Assembly (NCBI RefSeq): GCF_042186555.1
Contig: NC_133333.1
Span: 221,218,757-221,282,756, forward strand
DNA length: 64,000 nucleotides
Reading direction: 5' to 3'
DNA from: Aquarana catesbeiana
Taxonomy: Eukaryota > Chordata > Amphibia > Anura > Ranidae
Part shown: piece after piece, positions 57,935 to 64,000 of the stretch
Position numbering within the stretch: position 1 is the first letter of the stretch
Layout: every line of letters starts with the position of its first letter
Position numbers and translations under genes: made by a program
Notes under the pieces: generated by a model
What the model was told of the DNA's origin: nothing
Databases searched by the model: none
Seen by the model: the letters and a program-made list of their open reading frames with translations, nothing else

Positions 57935-58460
57935 TTGTTCCATAGACTGACCCTAGCAGTAAACCTTATATGAAGGTACAAAGTAATGGTCCGAAGACTG
58001 ACCCCAGGGTGACTCTAATGTGATTCTACAAAGTTTTGGTCCAAAGACTGACACTGGGTGTGACCCCAATGTGAAGTTAGAGTATTGGTCCAAAGAATGA
58101 CCCCAAGAGGTGACCCTAATTTAAAGATGCAGAGTATTGGTTCAAAAGATGACCCTAGTGTGAAGCTACACGTAATGGTCCAAAGACTGACCCCAGGTGT
58201 GACCCCAATGTGAACTTGGAGTATTGGTCCAAAGTCTGAACCCAGTGTGAAATCACAGAGTATTGGTCCAAAGGTGTTAACCTCAGGGGATAACCATAAT
58301 GTGGTTCAAAGACTGACCCCAGGTGTGACCCCTCATGTGAACTTGCAGAGTATTAGTTCAAAGGTTGATCCCAGGGCTAAACCTAATGTGATCTAAGGAC
58401 TGACCCTAAGGGTAGACCTCACTTGAAAGTTACAGAATGTTGGTCCAAAGACTCTCTAAT
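57935..58460. repeat. GGTCCAAAGACTGACCCCAG minisatellite
   Basis: Ten or so degenerate copies of a unit of about 45-60 bp built on TATTGGTCCAAAGACTGACC and CCAGGTGTGACCCCAATGTG. There are no spacers of constant length and no coding capacity. Confidence 0.85.
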
Positions 58461-58499
58461 TCACCCCGATTCTAGTCACCCCGAGTCTAAATGACTTGG

Positions 58500-58890
58500 G
58501 GTGACAGTAATGTCAGTGTCAAGACTTGAAAATTTCTGTTCACAGACTCTCTTCATCCAGTCTGACAGAGCTTGAGCTATTTTGCAAAAAAGAATGGGCA
58601 AAATATCACTCTCTAGATGAGAAAAGCTGGTAGAGACAACCCTAAAAAGACTTGCAGCTGCAATTACAGTGAAAGGTGTTTCTACAAAGTATTGACTCAG
58701 GGAGGCTGAATACAAATGCACGCCACACTTTTCACATATTTATTTGTAAAACATTTTAAAAACCATTTATCATTTTCCGTCCACTTCACAATTATGTGCC
58801 ACTTTGTGTTGGTCCATCACATAAAATCTCAATAAAATACATTTACGTATTTGGTTGTAACATGATAAAAAGTAGAAAATTTCAAGGGGT
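58500..58890 (+). mobile_element. Tc1-like element remnant (3' end)
   Basis: The sequence encodes the broken C-terminus of a Tc1-type transposase (GCTGCAATTACAGTGAAAGG, GGTGTTTCTACAAAGTATTG) and then an end resembling the inverted repeat of that family (CCACTTTGTGTTGGTCCATC, AATTTCAAGGGGTATGAATG). The outer terminus and the other half are missing. Confidence 0.8.
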
Positions 58891-58899
58891 ATGAATGAA

Positions 58900-60005
58900 T
58901 AGAATAGAGCCAAATCCCATCTACCCTACCTTGGATACACCTTTTTTACCCAATAACTCAATTATTGAAGCTGGAGGAATTGGAGAGCTGTCCTTGCAAG
59001 GCCTTCTCTACATACCGCAATTCTACTAAGGTCAGCTGCTGAAGGACTTTCAAACATTTAAGAGGAACTCGGTCTGCCCAATAAATGCTTCTTTCAGTAT
59101 TGCAGCTGGATGTCATGCCATCCAGGCACAAGCCAAATTGACCTCATGAGTTTCTACCACACCTACTATCCTTAAAGTAGAACTATAGGAAAAACTTTAT
59201 TTTTAATTTTGGATAGTGTAAGGGAGGGTTATAACCCCTGTAAGGTTTATTCTTGCCATCTTTGTCCCATTGGGGAGATTCAGCTTCACTTCCTGTCCCA
59301 TAGTCAAACAGGAAGTGAGAGGAAATCCCTGAAAATGAAGGCAATCTCTTGGGGACCCCAGGGCACCAGAACTAGTGTGTCCATTGGAAAATTTACCCTC
59401 TATTACTTTTCTGGGGACAACCCAAAATGTGGTAAACAGAACAAATAGAGAGGGTGAATCTTCTTAACGGGTGCATAGACAGCAATATAAACTGACAGGT
59501 ATTCAAATCCATCTCCCCTCTATCGAAAACAAAAACAAAAAAAAAGTTTCCCCTTTTAGTTTCACTTTACCATACTTTCCTCTGCTTCTAAATGGGAAAA
59601 GATATCTGAACAGCTCACTGATACAACAGTTGTCAAAATCCCTCTTCTGAACATACTGGCAGTCGGATATAAGCCGGAATGATGATGAAGAGTGGGTGGA
59701 TGTCCTCAATAATGTGTTAAAGGTGTCTCTCTCTCTGCCACCCAGGAACCTACCCAACTTTTTAGTATACACTGGACATACCCCTTCATGTCCACGTTAT
59801 GAAGTCTATAGTAGTACACTGATACACATGATGTGGCAATGCCCCAAACTAACCAGGTACTGGACCCTTGTTCTGGACACCATAAATAAGGTATTTACAA
59901 CTACATTGCCGTTGGTTTCTAAGATCTTCATATTAGGTTGGCCAGACGACGATCTCTTTACACTGCCCATATATACAGCAATCCTTCGCTTGTTACATTG
60001 AGCAT
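58900..60005 (+). pseudogene. L1/Tx1-type LINE ORF2 C-terminal remnant
   Basis: 58900-59170 and 59577-60005 flank a MITE and together resemble the C-terminal half of an L1/Tx1 ORF2. The clearest part is 59820-60000, with LIHMMWQCPKLTRYW and IFILGWPDDD, the usual Cys-containing C-terminal region. Upstream, CPINASFSIAAGCHAIQAQ fits the section after the polymerase. Stops and truncation make it non-functional. Confidence 0.75.
59172..59572. mobile_element. Probable TTAA-type MITE in the LINE
   Basis: TTAAAGTAGAACTATAGG on the left and TTTTAGTTTCACTTTA on the right form short inverted ends. The left TTAA is intact, and the right appears mutated to TTAC. It is non-coding. Confidence 0.6.
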
Positions 60006-60009
60006 TAAA

Positions 60010-60418
60010 GCTTAAAGCCCAGGTGTGGATTTCTCCAGCCTTACCCCCCCCCAAAACTAATGCTCTATGGGTGAGAACAGTCAATGATGTCCTGGTCCGG
60101 AAACAGTTAACGTACCAACAAAAGGGAATACCCTTCTGTCGAGGCTGGCCTCAGCCCTCCATTCTCAGTGAAGCTGTGTTCCTGTTACAGACTTGCCTGG
60201 CTGACGTCCCTTCTGGTTCCTGATCCTGTTTGCTGTCTCTGACTACGCTGATCTCTGGCTTCCCAATTTACAGGTTTGCACTGACTACCTGCTTTGATTA
60301 CAGAACCCTGGCTATGTTTTGACTACGTTTACTATTTGTACCATTTTTACCACTATATTTAAAGGTGTGATTTTTACTGCATTTTCTGTCTCATGGTTCT
60401 TGACAGTAGGCGAAGGCC
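60010..60418 (+). repeat. Possible 5' LTR or leader of the Ty3/Gypsy element
   Basis: Sequence before the gag start is Pyr-rich, with CTGACTACG and TTCTGTCTCATGGTTCTTGACAG at its end (23 bp, 60387-60409), as expected for an LTR/primer-site junction. No second LTR is in the window, so borders cannot be fixed. Confidence 0.4.
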
Positions 60419-61200
60419 ATGAATTCAGAAGATGCAGGCAATCCACCTACTGGTAATATTTTTTCCAGATTGAATAAGTAGGATCACTGCATGGATCAGT
60501 TTGCCATAGCATTACAGATGCTCCTGATTCGCATTGTTCAACTGGATCCTTCCACTGTTGCTGTTCCGGTACAAAAAGGTGGGGGAACCTGTCCCTGCTG
60601 CTGCTCCAGTCTCTGTGCAGGCACCCGCCTTGAATATTACCTCTGTAAGAGGTATGTCTGGTTCTGCTCCGCTCCCCCAGTAATTTGGGGGAGATCCATT
60701 TCAATGCAGAGGGCTTCTCAACTAGGTTGGGATATACTTTGAGATGCTTCCCCAGGCATTCCCCACGGACAAAAGCAAAGTAGGCTTCATCATTGCTTTG
60801 CTTTCTGATAGAGCCTTGCCTTGGGCAAACCCTCTATGGGAGATGCAAAAACTCATTGTCCTGAGTTACCCAGAGTTTGTGGCTTCCTTTAAATGGGTAT
60901 TTGACGTTCCTGCTCGCTCCACTTCTGCTGCCAAGAGCCTCATGTCCATCAAACAAAATACCAGAACTGTTGCTGATTATGCCATCGAATTCCATACTCT
61001 GGCAGCAGAAGTCGCTTGGAGCAATGAGGCCCTTGTGGTAGCTTTTTCTCATGGTCTCTCAGATAACATCAAAGATGAGATAGCAGCCCGAGACATACCT
61101 ACAAATCTGGAGAAGTTGATCATGTTTACCATTCTGATTAACTCCAGACTCCGAGAGAAACCTTCTTATAACCAGTCCCAGACCAGCCGCCGTAGTTACA
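60419..61200 (+). pseudogene. Ty3/Gypsy (Sushi-like) gag, 5' part
   Basis: The ATG at 60419 begins a gag frame that hits a stop near 60479 and shifts afterwards. The long readable piece (60744-61205) encodes the retrotransposon gag capsid: EMLPQAFPTDKSKVGFIIAL, LSDRALPWANPLWE, VFDVPARSTSAAKSLMSIKQ, YAIEFHTLAAEV and FSHGLSDNIKDEIAARD. This is the family from which mammalian PEG10/RTL genes derived. It is interrupted after TSRRS by the piggyBac element, and the frame resumes at about 63879. Confidence 0.88.
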
Positions 61201-63872
61201 CGTAGCTATACATCGCGCGCGTTGCCCCTAGACGGCTTGCTTCAGAACCGATCAATCTCCAGGCCCAGGCCAATGGTTTCTGGCCTGGACCTGGTGATCG
61301 GTCCTGGTGAATGAAATCCTTCCCCTGCATGTGTAAGTGTAAAACACAGCAGGGGAAGTAATGTCATCTCTCCTCATGGAACTTTTCCGTTCCAGAGAGA
61401 GGAGAGAAGACATCTCAGAGTAAGTGCACCAACACTACACTGACACCAGTTCACGTAGGTACACTTGTCACCCCCCCCCCCCCTCCCCCCGTCAACCCCT
61501 TCAACCCTGTCACTGTGCCACCCAGTGCAGTGTTCATATTTTTTTTTTATCACTGTACTGTGTCATTAGTGACAAAAATCAGTGTTATGTTACTTAGGGG
61601 GGGTCCCTAGACCTATATAACAAAGGTTTAACCCCTTGATCAGTATCAATCGATCAGTGTCAATTACAACAACACTAAACACGTAACTGCAGCATTTGCA
61701 GAGTCAGGCCTGATCCCTGCGAATGCTAACAGTTTTGTTTTTTTTGTAGCGTTTGAAGCAGTCGCTGACAGTCAGGTGCTCCTTTTCCTGTGAGTCTCAC
61801 TACTGTACTAGTAAATTTAGAGACCAAAATGTAAAATCGAAGGTACAGTAGTGAAGAGGCCTACACGTTTCTGAGCATGACAGATAGTGAAGAGAAAGTC
61901 ACCCTTCTGTCAGATTCAGGCTCAGCCGGTAGCAGCGACACCCTGACAGATAGCTCTGACGACTGAGTAGTGGTCCCTGCCAAGGTCAGGCATACCTGAC
62001 CTCATTCTTCTGCTGTCATTCAGGTAAAGAACCGCAGGGCTTCCGTATGGAGCAGGGAGCCAGTATCAGGCTCAGCCTTCTGGTGAACTGGCAAGCACCA
62101 GTGGCCTAGTACATCCTGGTCATACATCCAGCACTGGAGTAACACTTAGTGATGTGGCGAGTCCCATAAGTACAGATCAAGCTGTTGAGGTAGCTAGCAC
62201 GAGTAGTGTCCCGCAGCCACCAAGAAGAAGACAAACATAGGCCCATCGAGCCTATAGTGCCCTTCCTGCTGCATTTTCCAATCCTAATTGGGAGCCCACC
62301 ACTTCTGCAGCACCCGTACTTCCCCCATTTACTGGCCAACCCAGAATTCAGGTGGAAACAGTTGTTTTTATCGTCACTAGATTTTTTCACAGAAGATCTC
62401 TATAGAGCTATTGTGGACCAAAGCAATTTGTATGCTGGTCAATTCATTGCTGCTAATCCCCAGTTGACCCTTGCCAGAGATTGGAGACCTATTACAGGGT
62501 CTGTGGGACGTTGCAGGAAAATTACAATTTTTTTTTTGTTGCACAAAGTCATCACTAAATGATATATTTCTCAAACATGCCATGGGCATATGTGAAATTA
62601 CACCCAAAATACATTATGCAGCTTCTCCTGTATACCACATGTGTGAGACTTTTTGGGAGCCTAGCTGTGTAAAGGACCCCGAAAACCAACCACCGCCTTC
62701 AGGCTTTTTAAGGGCGTAAAATGGTGGTTTCACTTCCTCACTACCTCACTACCTATCACAGTTTCGGAGGCCATGAAATGTCATGATAGCACAACCCCCC
62801 CCCCCCAAAATGATCCCATTTTAGAAAGAAGACACTTCATGCTATTTGCTGAGAGGTATGTTGAGTCAATGGAATATTTTATATTTTGCCACAAGTTTCT
62901 GGATAACTATTTTTTTTTTTACAGAAAGTTGTCACTAAATGATATATTGCTCAAACATGCCATGGGCATATGTGAAATTACACCCCAAGATACATTCTGT
63001 TGCTTCTCCTAGGGTCATATGGAGGGGTTGTGCTATCTGGGCATTTTTATGGCCTTCGAAACTGTGATAGGTAGTGAGGAGTGAAATCAAAAATTTACGC
63101 CCTTAGAAATCCTGAAGGTGGTGCCTGGTTTTCGGGGTCCTGTACGCAGCTAGGCTCCCAAAAAGTCTCACACGCGTGGTATCCCCATACTCAGGAGCAG
63201 CAGCAGAATGTATTTTGGGGTGTAATTCCACATATAACCATGGCATGTGTGAGCAATAAATCATTTAGTGACAACTTGGTGTAATGTTTTTGTTTTGTCA
63301 TTTTTCAATCACTTGTGACAAAAAAATAAATATTTAATGGGCTCAACAAGCTTCTCAGCAATTTCCTTTGGGTGTCTACTTTCCAAAATGGGGTCATTTT
63401 GGGGGGTTTGTACTGCCCTGCCATTTTAGCACCTCAAGAAATGAGATAGGCAGTCATAAACTAAAATCTGCATAAATTCCAGAAAATGTACCATATTATG
63501 TGGACGCTATAACGTTTGCACAAACCAACAAATGTACGCTTATTGATATTTTTTTTTACCAAAGACATGGCTGTATACATTTTGGCCTTAATGTATGACT
63601 AAAATTGAGTTTATTGGATTTTCTCTTATAACAAAAAGTCGAAAATATCATTTTTTTTTCAAAATTTTCGGTCTTTTTCCATTTATATCGCAAAAAATAA
63701 AATTCGCAGAGGCAATCAAAGGAAAGCTCTATTTGTGGGGAAAAAAAAGCATGCAAATTTCGTTTGGATACAACATTACATGACCGCGCAATTACCAGTT
63801 AAAGCAGCGCTGTGCCAAATTGTAAAAAGTGCTCTGGTCATTGAGCAGCTTAATCTTCCGGGACTAAAGTGG
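61200..63872 (+). mobile_element. piggyBac-like element, copy B
   Basis: The right end GGGACTAAAGTGG is followed by TTAA (63873-63876). The left terminus is eroded. The 5' region, transposase remnant and 5' leader match copy A at 11450-13857. The 3' part (62510-63872) has CATGCCATGGGCATATGTGA twice (62576 and 62958) and a third, inverted, related segment near 63230, and ends in the GTCATTTTGGGGGGTT and CGCAGAGGCAATCAAA stretches shared with the TTAA MITEs. It is inserted in a Ty3/Gypsy gag. Confidence 0.85.
61838..62505 (+). pseudogene. piggyBac transposase remnant, copy B
   Basis: It matches the first part of copy A (acidic leader, then TEDLYRAIVDQSNLYAGQFI and ANPQLTLARDWRPITG) with several frameshifts and stops. 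It ends at about 62505, before the catalytic core, where non-coding 3' sequence begins. It is a shorter deletion derivative than copy A. Confidence 0.85.
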
Positions 63873-63878
63873 TTAAGG

Positions 63879-64000
63879 AGCACTTGCGGAAGCCTCCTGT
63901 ACGTTTGGCTCTGAGCTTTGTAGTCCCAACCTCGCCTCCCTCACCTCCCATGCCTCCTGGTACTGAGTCTGCGAGTGAAGTAGAACCCATGCAGTTGGGC
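63879..64000 (+). pseudogene. Ty3/Gypsy gag, continuation after the piggyBac insertion
   Basis: The frame reads PPVRLALSFVVP, then a Pro-rich stretch and SEVEPMQLG, typical of the linker before the gag zinc knuckle of Sushi-like elements. The rest lies beyond the window. Confidence 0.75.

Noticed and set aside
57935..58460. CRISPR-like regular repeats
   Set aside because: Units vary in length and sequence and have no constant repeat/unique spacer pattern; this is a eukaryotic minisatellite.

Overview
The window is repeat-dominated vertebrate nuclear DNA, most likely from an advanced (ranid-type) frog. This is inferred from the mix of element families: piggyBac-type TTAA elements, Tc1-like and PIF/Harbinger elements, DIRS retrotransposons, CR1 and L1/Tx1 LINEs, a Sushi-like Ty3/Gypsy element and gamma/epsilon-like endogenous retroviruses. 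Species cannot be fixed from sequence alone. I find no convincing host protein-coding gene, rRNA, tRNA or CRISPR array. Nearly every coding signal belongs to a mobile element.

Layout. 1-3.6 kb: AT-rich DNA, a palindromic TA-target MITE and purine-rich low-complexity sequence. 3.6-6.2 kb: a dead Tc1-like element split by a piggyBac-type MITE. 6.8-9.1 kb: a long degenerate minisatellite split by another MITE. 9.3-10.9 kb: a second Tc1-like element with an almost intact transposase (one stop codon). 11.45-24.4 kb: a large piggyBac-related composite with a decayed transposase and a 357-bp tandem array, interrupted by a 7.7-kb Harbinger element. 22.85-27.5 kb: a 2.34-kb tandem duplication. 27.5-31.7 kb: a truncated endogenous retrovirus on the minus strand. 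31.7-33.4 kb: four MITE/transposon segments end to end. 35.1-40.6 kb: a DIRS element with a CR1 fragment inside. 41-49.6 kb: a second DIRS element riddled with nested insertions. 51.2-56.5 kb: three nested layers, a full-length retrovirus inside a TIR element inside a MITE. 56.8-58.9 kb: a hAT-type MITE, a minisatellite and a Tc1 remnant. 58.9-64 kb: an L1/Tx1 tail, then a Ty3/Gypsy gag gene split by a piggyBac element.

The most gene-like unit is the Harbinger element at 15220-22929. It has terminal inverted repeats and a TTA target duplication, and removing it restores the phase of the tandem array exactly. It carries the N-terminal part of a HARBI1-like nuclease, a spliced Myb/SANT-like gene on the minus strand, and a spliced MADF-domain gene on the plus strand. 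The last two are divergently transcribed from a shared CpG-rich promoter of about 0.3 kb. The MADF gene's 3' region holds an antisense copy of its own MADF exon upstream of a poly(A) signal, so its mature transcript could fold into a long hairpin. This is my best candidate for an undescribed arrangement.

All homology calls come from reading translated sequence and motifs by eye. Element boundaries are given where TIR and target-duplication evidence is visible; otherwise they are approximate.
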